A DNA stretch of 64,000 bases from the NCBI GenBank assembly GCA_028994555.1, contig JARDVN010000001.1, positions 3,844,001 to 3,908,000 of the forward strand, given 5' to 3'. Within the stretch, counting starts at the first letter, position 1. Each line of letters starts with the position of its first letter. The notes under the pieces are model-generated. The model was not told the DNA's origin, did not search any database, and saw nothing but the letters and a program-made list of their open reading frames with translations. Positions 1 to 8,597 of the stretch are shown here, one piece after another. A program made the translations under genes and the position numbers. The DNA is from Citrobacter amalonaticus. GTDB taxonomy: Bacteria; Pseudomonadota; Gammaproteobacteria; Enterobacterales; Enterobacteriaceae.

Positions 1-1
1 G

Positions 2-418
2 AGTGCCTGGTGCAGCTACCACAGCTTTGAAGGGGCCGCCGCGTTCCTGCGGCGCCACGCGCAGGAGGAGATGACTCACATGCAGCGTCTGTTCGACTAT
101 CTGACCGATACCGGCAGCCTGCCACGTATTAATACCGTCTCATCGCCTTTTGCAGAATATGCTTCACTGGACGAATTATTCCGTGTCACCTATGAACATG
201 AACAGTTGATTACCCAGAAAATTAACGAACTGGCGCATGCTGCAATGACCAGTCAGGATTACCCGACCTTTAATTTCCTGCAATGGTATGTTGCCGAACA
301 GCATGAAGAAGAGAAATTATTCAAATCGGTAATTGATAAATTGACGCTGGCAGGGAAAAGCGGCGAAGGTTTGTATTTTATCGATAAAGAACTCTCTACG
401 CTCGATACCGCAAATTAA
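2..418 (+). CDS. ftnA: Ferritin FtnA, 5' end outside window
   Basis: Cytoplasmic iron-storage ferritin; the family forms 24-subunit shells that oxidise and store iron. The frame is open from base 2 and matches E. coli FtnA from its SAWCSYH region to the C terminus, so only the first 25-30 residues are missing. Visible are the ferroxidase-type acidic and histidine residues of the four-helix bundle ([11 protein letters not shown] near the start, [10 protein letters not shown] later) and the conserved tail [15 protein letters not shown]. The ATG at 71 is an internal methionine, not the start. A strong hairpin follows the stop. Recognition is by sequence, very confident. Confidence 0.97.
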   Translation, partial: SAWCSYHSFEGAAAFLRRHAQEEMTHMQRLFDYLTDTGSLPRINTVSSPFAEYASLDELFRVTYEHEQLITQKINELAHAAMTSQDYPTFNFLQWYVAEQHEEEKLFKSVIDKLTLAGKSGEGLYFIDKELSTLDTAN

Positions 419-423
419 GCATA

Positions 424-450
424 AACGGTGAGGAAATTCCTCACCGTTTT
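424..450. terminator. Bidirectional terminator between ftnA and yecH
   Basis: A 10-bp inverted repeat (AACGGTGAGG/CCTCACCGTT) with a 5-nt loop lies just past the ftnA stop and at the 3' end of the convergent yecH. A T-rich tract follows on the plus strand. Confidence 0.8.
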
Positions 451-451
451 C

Positions 452-691
452 TTAATGACGGCAGATCTTGCTTTCGTGCGTAGAAAAACCGTCATCCTGA
501 GCAATAAACTTCCCTTTCGCCGCCAGAAACGCCACCAGCTCTCCCGCCGTCATGTCCGACGCGGAACAGGTATGAAAACGTGTCGCTTCGCCAAATCGCG
601 CTTTGATCGCGGCTTCCAGACTCGCAGTAGAATATTGCTTGCCTGACTCAATCATCATATTTAACACTTCGTGACCGTGAACAGAATCCAT
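452..691 (-). CDS. yecH: YecH family small metal-binding protein
   Basis: A 79-residue protein of the YecH (DUF2492) family, predicted metal-binding and of unknown role. It shows the family N terminus MDSVHGHEVLNMM, an internal HTCSA motif and a C-terminal SKICRH; these His and Cys residues could ligate a metal. I chose the second of two adjacent ATGs (691) because it gives the E. coli length and start. It is convergent with ftnA and divergent from tyrP, as in E. coli. Confidence 0.93.
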   Translation of the reverse strand: MDSVHGHEVLNMMIESGKQYSTASLEAAIKARFGEATRFHTCSASDMTAGELVAFLAAKGKFIAQDDGFSTHESKICRH

Positions 692-774
692 CATTCCTCC
701 TCAATAAAATGCGTAGCCTACGCCGATACGACATCCACTGTTTTGCGTTAACGCAGGTTGGTCTCATTCAAGAG

Positions 775-815
775 TGTAAATATTTTTATACATCCAATGT
801 AACGGTCATTTGACG
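775..815 (+). promoter_or_regulatory. TyrR boxes (strong and weak) upstream of tyrP
   Basis: At 775-792 TGTAAA-N6-TATACA differs by one base from the TyrR consensus TGTAAA-N6-TTTACA (strong box). At 798-815 TGTAAC-N6-TTGACG is a weaker box that overlaps a candidate -35. E. coli tyrP is known to carry adjacent strong and weak TyrR boxes through which tyrosine represses and phenylalanine activates. Box identity is read from sequence; regulation is inferred. Confidence 0.75.
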
Positions 816-838
816 AAAATAGCGTTATGCCTTACCCT
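810..838 (+). promoter_or_regulatory. Candidate sigma70 promoter of tyrP
   Basis: TTGACG (810-815), 17-bp spacing, then TACCCT (833-838). The -35 lies inside the weak TyrR box, which fits repression by TyrR occupancy. The -10 is a poor match, as expected for a regulated promoter. Confidence 0.5.
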
Positions 839-883
839 GCGCCGCAGATCTAACCGTTGTTTATCTCTGGGACAGTGTAAAGC

Positions 884-2095
884 GTGAAGAATAGAACTCT
901 GGGAAGTGTTTTCATCGTGGCGGGCACCACGATTGGCGCAGGGATGCTGGCGATGCCGCTGGCTGCTGCCGGGGTCGGTTTTGGCGTCACTTTTGCGTTA
1001 CTCATTGGGCTTTGGGCATTGATGTGCTACACCGCGCTGTTGCTGCTTGAGGTCTATCAACATGTCCCGGCCGATACCGGGCTAGGCACGCTGGCAAAAC
1101 GCTACCTGGGACGCTATGGTCAGTGGGTCACAGGCTTCAGTATGATGTTCCTGATGTATGCGCTGACCGCAGCCTATATCAGCGGTGCAGGCGAGTTACT
1201 CGCCTCCAGTATCAGCGACTGGACCGGAAGCGAAATGTCTCCCAGCGCTGGAGTATTACTGTTCACCTTTGTTGCCGGCGGCGTCGTCTGCGTGGGTACC
1301 TCGCTGGTCGATTTGTTTAACCGCTTTCTGTTTAGCGCCAAGATTATTTTCCTGGTGGTGATGCTGGCGCTGCTGATGCCGCACATTCATAAAGTCAATC
1401 TCCTGACCCTGCCGCTAGAACAGGGGCTGGCGCTTTCGGCTATCCCGGTCATTTTTACCTCTTTCGGCTTTCATGGCAGCGTTCCCAGCATCGTGAGCTA
1501 CATGGAAGGCAATATCCGCAAACTGCGGTGGGTGTTTATTACCGGCAGCGCGATTCCGTTAGTGGCCTATATTTTCTGGCAACTGGCGACGCTCGGTAGC
1601 ATCAACTCCACAACGTTTATGGGATTGCTGGCAAATCATGCCGGGTTGAATGGTTTATTGCAGGCGTTACGGGAGGTCGTTGCCTCACCGCACGTTGAGC
1701 TGGCGGTACATTTGTTTGCTGACCTGGCGCTGGCGACTTCCTTCCTCGGCGTCGCACTGGGCCTGTTCGATTATCTGGCCGATCTGTTTCAGCGCCGCAA
1801 TACAGCCTCTGGCCGGTTGCAAACGGGCGCGATTACCTTTCTGCCGCCGCTGGCCTTCGCCCTCTTCTATCCACGTGGTTTTGTCATGGCGCTGGGCTAT
1901 GCCGGCGTCGCGCTGGCTGTACTGGCGCTGATCATCCCTTCGCTGCTGGCATGGCAGAGCCGCAAACAGAATTCGCAGGCGAGTTACCGCGTGCGAGGCG
2001 GGCTTCCCGCCCTGGCGTTGGTGTTTACCTGTGGCATTGTGGTGATTGGCGTACAATTTCTGATTGCCGCCGGGTTGCTGCCTGAAGTGGGATAA
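884..2095 (+). CDS. tyrP: Tyrosine-specific transporter TyrP
   Basis: Inner-membrane proton-coupled tyrosine importer of the aromatic amino acid permease family (TyrP/Mtr/TnaB). The protein is 403 residues, the E. coli length. It begins [20 protein letters not shown], the family's first helix with the [12 protein letters not shown] signature, and has about 11 hydrophobic segments ending near residue 400. The ATG at 884 is the family start. TyrR boxes lie about 70-110 bp upstream and a hairpin follows the stop. Neighbours yecH and yecA are as in E. coli. Intact. Confidence 0.97.
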   Translation: MKNRTLGSVFIVAGTTIGAGMLAMPLAAAGVGFGVTFALLIGLWALMCYTALLLLEVYQHVPADTGLGTLAKRYLGRYGQWVTGFSMMFLMYALTAAYISGAGELLASSISDWTGSEMSPSAGVLLFTFVAGGVVCVGTSLVDLFNRFLFSAKIIFLVVMLALLMPHIHKVNLLTLPLEQGLALSAIPVIFTSFGFHGSVPSIVSYMEGNIRKLRWVFITGSAIPLVAYIFWQLATLGSINSTTFMGLLANHAGLNGLLQALREVVASPHVELAVHLFADLALATSFLGVALGLFDYLADLFQRRNTASGRLQTGAITFLPPLAFALFYPRGFVMALGYAGVALAVLALIIPSLLAWQSRKQNSQASYRVRGGLPALALVFTCGIVVIGVQFLIAAGLLPEVG

Positions 2096-2097
2096 AG

Positions 2098-2121
2098 AAA
2101 AAGGGGCGTCAGCCCCTTTCT
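2098..2121. terminator. Terminator between convergent tyrP and yecA
   Basis: AAAGGGGC/GCCCCTTT hairpin with a short loop directly after the tyrP stop, with flanking A and T tracts usable from both strands. Confidence 0.75.
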
Positions 2122-2123
2122 GA

Positions 2124-2789
2124 TCAGTGCAGACAGCACTGCTTGTATTTTTTTCCGCTTCCGCACGGGCACGGATCGTTGCGGCCGACTTTCACTTCCG
2201 CTTTCACCGGCACCTGTACCGGTGCTTCCTGCGGGTGCGCCATCCAGTATGCATGGAGATCCAGCGCCGCAAGGCGAATTGCCTCAACGCTTTCTTCAAA
2301 CGCTTCCGGGGTCAGTTTCTCAACTACCTCGAAATTCTCTTCCGTACCGTGCAGCGCAATAGCGTCCAGAGCGGGTTTAAGGGTATCGGGTAACGCAGAC
2401 CAGTCGGAAAGCGCGACGCCGCGCATGTAGCCGAAGCACCACTCTTCTACAATGGTAATCTCACTCCCTTCAATTTCACGCAGACCAAACAGCGGCTCGA
2501 ACTGCTCCGGGAAATTATTCAACCGCTCAGCGGTATCCTCCATATGCTGGAAAGCGAGATTCATGAAACGCGTCATCTCTTTTTCAGAGGACCAGCGCGG
2601 CACATATTGCGCCCCACCCCATACGGCAACCAACCACTGCTCTGGCTCAATTTCACGTGGTGAACTGAGTACAGCCGTCAGCAGCCCATCCAGTTCTGCT
2701 ACGTCCAGAATGGCATGCTCGGTGTTGTACTTGGTTAATACATCATCCAGCCACTCCAGTTCACTTTCGTTCAACGGTCCCGTTTTCAT
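2124..2789 (-). CDS. yecA: YecA family protein with C-terminal SEC-C zinc motif
   Basis: A 221-residue YecA/YgfB-family protein. The N-terminal about 180 residues are the UPF0149 helical domain ([16 protein letters not shown] start). The C terminus is a SecA-like SEC-C metal-binding motif ([20 protein letters not shown]). E. coli YecA (AscA) has been reported to bind SecA and ribosomes. I placed the start at the second of two adjacent ATGs (2789), matching E. coli. In E. coli the leuZ tRNA follows in the next interval; here about 10.5 kb of accessory DNA intervenes. Confidence 0.95.
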   Translation of the reverse strand: MKTGPLNESELEWLDDVLTKYNTEHAILDVAELDGLLTAVLSSPREIEPEQWLVAVWGGAQYVPRWSSEKEMTRFMNLAFQHMEDTAERLNNFPEQFEPLFGLREIEGSEITIVEEWCFGYMRGVALSDWSALPDTLKPALDAIALHGTEENFEVVEKLTPEAFEESVEAIRLAALDLHAYWMAHPQEAPVQVPVKAEVKVGRNDPCPCGSGKKYKQCCLH

Positions 2790-2897
2790 CATACTTGTCC
2801 TCGGTAAACACTCTCGCCAGCGACTATCTTACATGGCGAGCGAGGAAACGGATACTGATTGCCGCGTGGGAAACCGCATCTCTGGTACTCAGACTCC

Positions 2898-3365
2898 TTA
2901 TCCTTTTTTTCTACAATACAGATAGGGCACATTGGCTTCTGAAAAAACATACGCTGAGTGATATTCATCCACAGTCAGTGTCAACTCACCTCCCTTCTTC
3001 AGATAAAATTGGGAGAGTATCGCTTCGAGTTTTTCATCATCAATGGTATCGGAAAAGGTTTTAACAATGCGTATCGTATGTAAAATTCGCGTTCTGAACT
3101 GCTGGGTATAGTTAAAATAGACCAGCCGATTCACATTCGTCTCTGTTTCTCCATCGACTTTCCCCGTAATCACAGCCAACCCCTCTTTCTTATGCATCTG
3201 GAAGGAAACCGTGCCGACGAAGCGCGCATCGTCAATATTCCAGTCGGCATCACCAATGCAATCCAGGTATGACGGCTTAAAAATCAGGTAAAACAAAAAA
3301 ACGCTGGAAAAAAGCGTCGTACTGAAAAACGCGATCAGAAGCGATGCTGCCGTATTTTTACTCAT
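2898..3365 (-). CDS. FidL-like inner membrane protein
   Basis: A 155-residue protein with one N-terminal transmembrane segment (about residues 8-29, LLIAFFSTTLFSSVFLFYLIF) and a periplasmic domain of about 120 residues ending in CRKKG. It resembles the FidL-like family, whose Salmonella SPI-3 member is encoded beside the ToxR-like regulator MarT. The start overlaps the stop of the upstream regulator by 4 bp, so the two are translationally coupled. The family's function is unknown; a role in sensing or modulating the membrane regulator is an inference from pairing. Family assignment is from overall pattern. Confidence 0.65.
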   Translation of the reverse strand: MSKNTAASLLIAFFSTTLFSSVFLFYLIFKPSYLDCIGDADWNIDDARFVGTVSFQMHKKEGLAVITGKVDGETETNVNRLVYFNYTQQFRTRILHTIRIVKTFSDTIDDEKLEAILSQFYLKKGGELTLTVDEYHSAYVFSEANVPYLYCRKKG

Positions 3366-4136
3366 TGGCTTAGATTCCAGAAAAAATGAGAAGAGCAGAA
3401 TGCATCTGTGTCAGACCGGACATCTTTATTACAGACAAATGCCGCAACACGCCCCATTTTTGCGTAGCCAGAAAGAAAGAGATAATTGCTGTCCTGACAA
3501 AAATTCGGATGCTTTTTAATTAATGAAGTATAATTATCTGTGTTCGGCTGCGTCACTTCATAATAAACATGACAGTTCATGTCTGTCTTATTATTAATGG
3601 GTAGTGCCACAAAGTCCTGGAATGGCATTTTCAATCGATTTTGATACATGAAAATGCAGTTGATTAACGTCACAGCACAGAAAAAGACGCTCCCAATACC
3701 GAGCCAACGGGAGTTTTTCATTGGCGTATTTTCGGATAATTCTTTTTTCGATGCTCACCGTTTTGATTGCTGCACTTTCAGAACCAGCCATATTCTGAAG
3801 AGGAATCGGCTCGACCACGATGGTTGATGACAGTGTTAATCCCTGACGGGAAATAGTTTTTACCATGTCCCTTGGTAAACCTATCTCTTCCAGTGCCTTA
3901 CGCAATGTTAAAATGGTCTGATAAAACGTATTTGGCAGGGTCACAACATCACGCGCTTTCCAGCCTTCGCCTACCAATTCTTTTTGCGCGACAACCCTCC
4001 CCTGATTCACAATAAGATAAAGGAAACATGCTGTAGCGGGTTGCTGTAAATAAACAACACCCCCAGTTAATTGATTTTTCAGGCTTCGGGTCTGCGGATT
4101 GAACTCTACTGTTCCATTAATTAAGTACAATATCAT
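3362..4136 (-). CDS. ToxR/CadC/MarT-like membrane-anchored transcriptional regulator (one frame break)
   Basis: Read through one break, this is a 257-residue protein. Residues about 1-110 are an OmpR/ToxR-type winged helix (TVEFNPQTRSL start, then PNTFYQTILTLRKALEEIGLP, the recognition-helix region). A linker is followed by one transmembrane segment (WLGIGSVFFCAVTLINCIF) and a periplasmic domain of about 95 residues. The ATG at 4136 is preferred over 4226 because an AAAGGA sits 7 nt upstream and the protein then starts like CadC-family regulators. The frame breaks at a T6 run (3743-3748); one base fewer joins the DNA-binding half to the membrane half. Paired with a FidL-like gene downstream, as marT with fidL in Salmonella. 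Its target could be the autotransporter at 8.6-11.7 kb (inference). Confidence 0.7.
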
Positions 4137-4304
4137 CGCCATGTCCTTTGGATAAATCCTGTTATCCCCCCTAAAATAGTCCTTCATCACCGGTATCGTA
4201 CACGCTATTACTGCGTCGTTTTTCAAGGCACGATTAGATTTGGGATATCAATGATGTCTTTCGCTTTTAAAGTGGCTTTTATTGCTGCCATCTTCAAGGG
4301 CTAT

Positions 4305-4313
4305 CTGATTGAT
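4305..4313. repeat. IS1 target-site duplication, left copy
   Basis: CTGATTGAT directly abuts the IS1 left end and is repeated at 5082-5090. Nine bp is the usual IS1 duplication length. Confidence 0.97.
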
Positions 4314-4368
4314 GGTGATGCTGCCAACTTACTGATTTAGTGTATGATGGTGTTTTTGAGGTGCTCCA

Positions 4369-4644
4369 GTGGCTTCTGTTTCTATCAGCTGTCCCTCCTG
4401 TTCAGCTACTGACGGGGTGGTGCGTAACGGCAAAAGCACCGCCGGACATCAGCGCTATCTCTGCTCTCACTGCCGTAAAACATGGCAACTGCAGTTCACT
4501 TACACCGCTTCTCAACCCGGTACGCACCAGAAAATCATTGATATGGCCATGAATGGCGTTGGATGCCGGGCAACTGCCCGCATTATGGGCGTTGGCCTCA
4601 ACACGATTTTACGTCACTTAAAAAACTCAGGCCGCAGTCGGTAA
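4369..4644 (+). CDS. insA: IS1 InsA repressor
   Basis: A 91-residue InsA protein of IS1. It has an N-terminal zinc-finger pattern ([15 protein letters not shown]...CSHCRKTW) and a helix-turn-helix. InsA binds the IS1 ends and represses transposase expression. The A6C slippery sequence near its 3' end (ttaaaaaactc, about 4618-4626) is where the known -1 ribosomal frameshift produces the InsAB' transposase. Confidence 0.97.
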
Positions 4645-5066
4645 CCTCGCGCATACAGCCGGGCAGTGACGTCATCGTCTGCGCGGAAATGGACGAACAG
4701 TGGGGCTATGTCGGGGCTAAATCGCGCCAGCGCTGGCTGTTTTACGCGTATGACAGGCTCCGGAAGACGGTTGTTGCGCACGTATTCGGTGAACGCACTA
4801 TGGCGACGCTGGGGCGTCTTATGAGCCTGCTGTCACCCTTTGACGTGGTGATATGGATGACGGATGGCTGGCCGCTGTATGAATCCCGCCTGAAGGGAAA
4901 GCTGCACGTAATCAGCAAGCGATATACGCAGCGAATTGAGCGGCATAACCTGAATCTGAGGCAGCACCTGGCACGGCTGGGACGGAAGTCGCTGTCGTTC
5001 TCAAAATCGGTGGAGCTGCATGACAAAGTCATCGGGCATTATCTGAACATAAAACACTATCAATAA
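4563..5066 (+). CDS. insB: IS1 InsB, transposase catalytic part
   Basis: A 167-residue InsB frame overlapping insA by 82 bp. It carries the IS1-family catalytic acidic residues ([13 protein letters not shown]... [13 protein letters not shown] region) and ends [13 protein letters not shown]. In vivo it is expressed mainly as the C-terminal part of the InsA-InsB' fusion made by -1 frameshifting. Intact in this copy. Confidence 0.97.
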
Positions 5067-5081
5067 GTTGGAGTCATTACC

Positions 5082-5090
5082 CTGATTGAT
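5082..5090. repeat. IS1 target-site duplication, right copy
   Basis: CTGATTGAT, identical to 4305-4313, immediately follows the IS1 right end. Confidence 0.97.
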
Positions 5091-5209
5091 GACATAACAT
5101 CACGCTTTTGTCACTTCTTTTCACTGGATAAAAGACGCTGTCATCGACGTATCGTCTCCAGGGTATTTTTCCTGATGGGTATCTGGCTATCAATGCAGGA
5201 TAAGCAAAC

Positions 5210-5722
5210 CTATGGCAGAAATGTGATACTGCGTTCACAGGAATATTTGGCCCTGAAAACGCACCAGTTGCGCATAACCTGCAGAAACAATGCAATATTT
5301 TTCATGTTCATTTTTCGCAACGCTCTTAACTGACTATTGCTGATAGCGCCCTCGCTGAGCAACATGTTTCGTGCAATGGCACGCTTTCCGAGTCCCGCCA
5401 GATAATATTCAATGATTATCCGTTCCCTGTTCGACAATGACCGGGTATGCATAGGAATGCGCTTATTCTGTTTTAGCTGATCAATTACGTAAAAGTACTC
5501 CGTTAAGGGCGCATTTCTGGTCAATGAATAGCATCGTAGTTGTGTAAAATGCGTAAGCGTATCCATTGTATCCGCACGAAGACATTCCATACTGTTTGTA
5601 ATATAAACATTACCCCCTCCCGGATCAAAAACGACAATATCATGCGATTTAGCAAGATCAGTAAAGAACAGGATTTGCCGCAGACCAGAAGTAAAGTACT
5701 GATCATGTGAGAATATATACAT
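5210..5722 (-). CDS. LuxR/FixJ-type helix-turn-helix transcriptional regulator
   Basis: A 170-residue protein. The C-terminal part (about residues 94-150) resembles the LuxR/NarL DNA-binding domain (LSNRERIIIEYYLAGLGKRAIARNMLLSEGAISNS), including the SNRE start that matches the usual LTxRE. The N-terminal part resembles a receiver domain with no obvious phospho-acceptor, as in fimbrial and adhesin regulators of enterics. No frame break. It lies upstream of the MarT-like gene on the same strand with IS1 in between. Its specific target is not recognisable. The start at 5722 is the first ATG; no strong ribosome site was seen. Confidence 0.6.
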   Translation of the reverse strand: MYIFSHDQYFTSGLRQILFFTDLAKSHDIVVFDPGGGNVYITNSMECLRADTMDTLTHFTQLRCYSLTRNAPLTEYFYVIDQLKQNKRIPMHTRSLSNRERIIIEYYLAGLGKRAIARNMLLSEGAISNSQLRALRKMNMKNIALFLQVMRNWCVFRAKYSCERSITFLP

Positions 5723-6421
5723 TATTCATTAGCTCCACTCATAACAGCGATATTTTCAGGATTTAAAAGTGCATAGTAAATTCATCTATTACAACATTAT
5801 TTTTTATCGTTTCCACAGCCATTGCCGATTCCTTTCGCCTGGTGATATTTTCCTGAAAATTAATTGAAAAAATCAAATAACCATACAATAAAGACAGCTA
5901 CGTCTTTGTGATATTGATTATTGCTGTAAATATCTTAAATTGTCATTTTAAATAGCCTTAAACGACCTTAAATGAAATATATCAGTCATCTCAGGTGAAA
6001 GTGAGGCTTATAACCATATGATTTATATGGATATACGACGAAATATTAAGTTATCAGCACACAATGAAATGATATTAAGGGAATATTGATGCGTGATACA
6101 GTCCTGAGCTAGCCTGTCTCCGGCAATGATGCCGGGATAAGGATCCCGCGTTTCTCACTAAGGATAAGAAGTTTAAATGCTTTGCTAATTCTTAACACAG
6201 AATGTTACTTGCTAAAAATAATATTAATCTATTAACAGAATCAAGAAGTACCCCCTCTGGCGAAAGGCAATGGTCACGACGGCGTATTTTGAAGACATAA
6301 TAAAAATGTCTTTAAGGACATTTGACCTTTTTTTATTTCTCATCCCTGAAATATCCCTTTATTACGCGAATGTCTGAAGCTAGTATGGTGGCAGAAACGA
6401 ATCCATGTAAACTAAAGGATA
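5723..6421. other. 699-bp A+T-rich intergenic region, no gene seen
   Basis: Divergent interval between the minus-strand LuxR-type gene and the plus-strand RidA-like gene. It is strongly A+T-rich, which fits H-NS-bound horizontally acquired DNA. A short inverted repeat (CCGGCAATGATGCCGG, about 6120-6135) is present but no T-tract follows. No convincing ORF, tRNA or promoter consensus was found. Confidence 0.5.
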
Positions 6422-6796
6422 ATGACATACATTATGACGACGATAACAAGGCATGAAATAAATGAAGACTGGGCGCTTGCCGGAATGGTTGAGGCTGGCG
6501 ATTTTGTCTTTGTGAGTTACTGTGTTGGAAACATCGGGCAACCCATTGAAGCACAAATTAATGGCGCGTTTGATGTTCTGAGTGAAAGGCTAAGCACTAT
6601 CGGCCTGACACTGGAGTCAGTCGTGAAAATTGATGCGCTGTTCCGGGACGTATGGGATATTCCGGTGATGGAAAACGTCATGAAGCAGCGCTTCAAGGGT
6701 AAATTTCCGGCCAGAAAATCCATTCAAACTGAATTTGCTCATCGCGGCGGAGCAACAGGAATGCTATTTCAACTTGACGCTATTGCTTACCGATGA
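6422..6796 (+). CDS. RidA/YjgF/UK114 family protein
   Basis: A 124-residue protein of the RidA family, whose members hydrolyse reactive enamine/imine intermediates formed by PLP enzymes. Visible are the GNIGQP... segment, the region VVKIDALFRDVWDIPVMENVM and FPARKSIQ, where the arginine corresponds to the conserved RidA active-site Arg. The ATG at 6422 has AAAGGA very close (about 3 nt); an ATG at 6434 (MTTITRHE) is an alternative start. It is convergent with a LysE-type exporter, so a role in amino-acid metabolism or detoxification is plausible but unproven. Confidence 0.8.
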   Translation: MTYIMTTITRHEINEDWALAGMVEAGDFVFVSYCVGNIGQPIEAQINGAFDVLSERLSTIGLTLESVVKIDALFRDVWDIPVMENVMKQRFKGKFPARKSIQTEFAHRGGATGMLFQLDAIAYR

Positions 6797-6909
6797 TATC
6801 CCCATCATAATACAGAGCGTTCTTGCGGCTTTATGAATAAGCACACCGCAGGAACACTCTCAGGAATAAGCGGCACACAGAAATAGCAAGCCGTTGACAT
6901 TACCTGGTA

Positions 6910-7531
6910 TTACCCGCGCTGTGTTAAAAATAAATTCACTGCCAGACTTACAAAGCCACATGAAAACAGGAACCGTAATCCTGACAAAATCATCGGGTGG
7001 TTTAATACCTTCGTGCGCATGAAGGATGAAAACACGCCATAAAAGATGAACACAAGTAGCGTCATTATCATGAATATCGAACTCAATATCAGCATGTCGG
7101 TTGCGGGTGCGGTTGATGAGATTTGAATGAACTGAGGAAGGAAGGCCAAAAAAGAACAATGACAACTTGGGATTTAACAAATTGATAAATATCGCGTGCA
7201 GGATCACTTTTACTCCTGACTGAGTAATGTCGCAATCATCCGGTTGTAATGTCGATTTCTCTTTTATGATATTCCACGCCATATATAACAGCCACACGAC
7301 ACCCGCATATTTGATGAGAGTGAACGCAATTTCACTGGAGTAGAAAATGGCAGCCAATCCCGTTATAGCGGCTAACATGTGCGGAACAATCCCCAACGTA
7401 CATCCCACGGCGGCCAGCAAACTCATCGCTGTACCCCGCGATAGCCCCATCGCGATGGTGTAGATAGCGCCGGTGCCCGGCGAAATAATCACTATTAAAG
7501 AGGTTAATAAGAACTCGATGTTGATTAGCAT
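6910..7531 (-). CDS. LysE/RhtB-family amino-acid exporter (one frame break)
   Basis: Repaired, a 206-residue inner-membrane protein, the usual LysE length. It opens with the family hallmark region (LTSLIVIISPGTGAIYTIAMGLSRG), followed by about five hydrophobic segments, the conserved NLLNPK motif near residue 130 and a C-terminal pair of helices. The frame breaks at an A6 run (7148-7153, T6 on the coding strand); one base fewer joins NPKLSLFF to AFLPQFIQ. It lies downstream of, and is co-oriented with, an AraC-type regulator likely to control it. Substrate unknown. Confidence 0.8.
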
Positions 7532-7614
7532 GGCATTATCTCTGGTAAATACATAACAGGAGAGTCAGTGTTTATCAGGAGAAGCCTGCAGATCTTGTAG
7601 AAAATTGCAGACGG

Positions 7615-8419
7615 TTACTCAACCACAGCGGTGCGATATTGCCCCGGTGTGATGCCCGTCTGCTTCTGAAACGCATGAGTGAGATGGCTCTGATCGGTAA
7701 AACCGGCCATTAGTGCAACATCAACCGTTCTCTTGCCCTGCGATAACAGTTTTTTTTGCCAGTCGGACCCGGGACTGTAGAAGATAGGCATGCGGCGTCA
7801 TCCCCACCTCCCTGGAAAAACGGCGAATGAGCTGAAATCGGGAGATATCACACAGAGTCGCTAACCCTGTCAATGTCATGTTCTCCTCCGGAGCATCATC
7901 AATGAACTCTTTTACCCGCCGTACCGTCGACGAGTATGGGATACCCCGTGTGGCAGTCAGGGTGTGATGCTTTCCGGCCTGCATCAGACAGCGCAGGATC
8001 ATCTCTTCTAGCGCCATCGTATCCGACTCGTTGTTCGTCAACTGGCGAAAAAACTGCCGAACCATCAAACCGAGTACAGGATCATGAACCACCGGCTTCA
8101 GGATTAACGCATCTGTGGGTAAATCGCTATTCCATTCATTTATAAAGACATCAGGATTGATATACAGCATATGCCAACCTCGCGGACCCGCTGGGATCCC
8201 GTCGTGAATTTCACCGGGATTGACCATGATGATATCCCCTGTCACCGCATTCACATTGCCGATATTGCTCCATGAGCGTTGACTGCCCTGAGCGAAAACC
8301 CCGATACCGAATTGATCATGCGAATGGCGCGGGAATGCGCGCGCTGAATATAGCGACAGTATTTCCACATCAGGCACCACACGTCGGTACAGGTTCACCT
8401 GATGAATGTCTTTTTTCAT
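7615..8419 (-). CDS. AraC-family transcriptional regulator (one frame break)
   Basis: Repaired, a 267-residue regulator. The N-terminal AraC-type cupin domain includes PRHSHDQFGIGVF and VNPGEIHDG. The C-terminal pair of helix-turn-helix motifs includes LATLCDISRFQLIRRFSREVG and, after repair, a second motif ending in the AraC signature (ALMAGFTDQSHLTHAF). The start at 8419 (MKKDIHQVNLYRR) is chosen over the longer frame because the upstream part has no domain and no family match. The frame breaks at a T8 run (7750-7757); seven restores AKKLLSQGKR. It probably regulates the adjacent LysE-type exporter. Confidence 0.82.
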
Positions 8420-8540
8420 GGTCGTTTTCTCATGGTAACGATGGAGGTAAACATCGACTCTCTCAAGATACCCTCTGAAACGAAGACGGACGACCGATTT
8501 TTTGTGATTAGCTGGAACAGTCCCCATTCAGGCCCGAATG

Positions 8541-8568
8541 AAAAAGGAGCAGGTTTCCCCTGCTCCTC
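8541..8568 (-). terminator. Rho-independent terminator after the autotransporter
   Basis: GGAGCAGG/CCTGCTCC hairpin with a 4-nt loop, followed on the minus strand by T5, about 30 nt past the autotransporter stop. Confidence 0.85.
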
Positions 8569-8597
8569 TCCCTTCTCATAAAATAACGAACCCTTGT

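Larger units (their letters stand above)
4314..5081 (+). mobile_element. IS1, complete 768-bp copy
   Basis: The element starts GGTGATGCTGCCAACTTACT and ends with the imperfect inverted complement (...TTGGAGTCATTACC), the 23-bp IS1 terminal repeats. It is exactly 768 bp, flanked by a perfect 9-bp duplication, and both insA and insB are intact. It sits between the end of the LuxR-type gene and the start of the MarT-like regulator, its inner end about 180 bp upstream of that start codon, so it probably separates the regulator from part of its native promoter region. The intact duplication suggests a recent insertion. Confidence 0.98.

Noticed and set aside
3594..4226. Soluble 210-residue regulator followed by a separate membrane protein gene
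   Set aside because: The T6 run at 3743-3748 with one base fewer fuses them into a ToxR-like membrane regulator, and the Shine-Dalgarno supports a start at 4136.
5521..5706. Additional 61-residue ORF within the LuxR-type gene
   Set aside because: Out-of-frame shadow of the intact 170-residue regulator.
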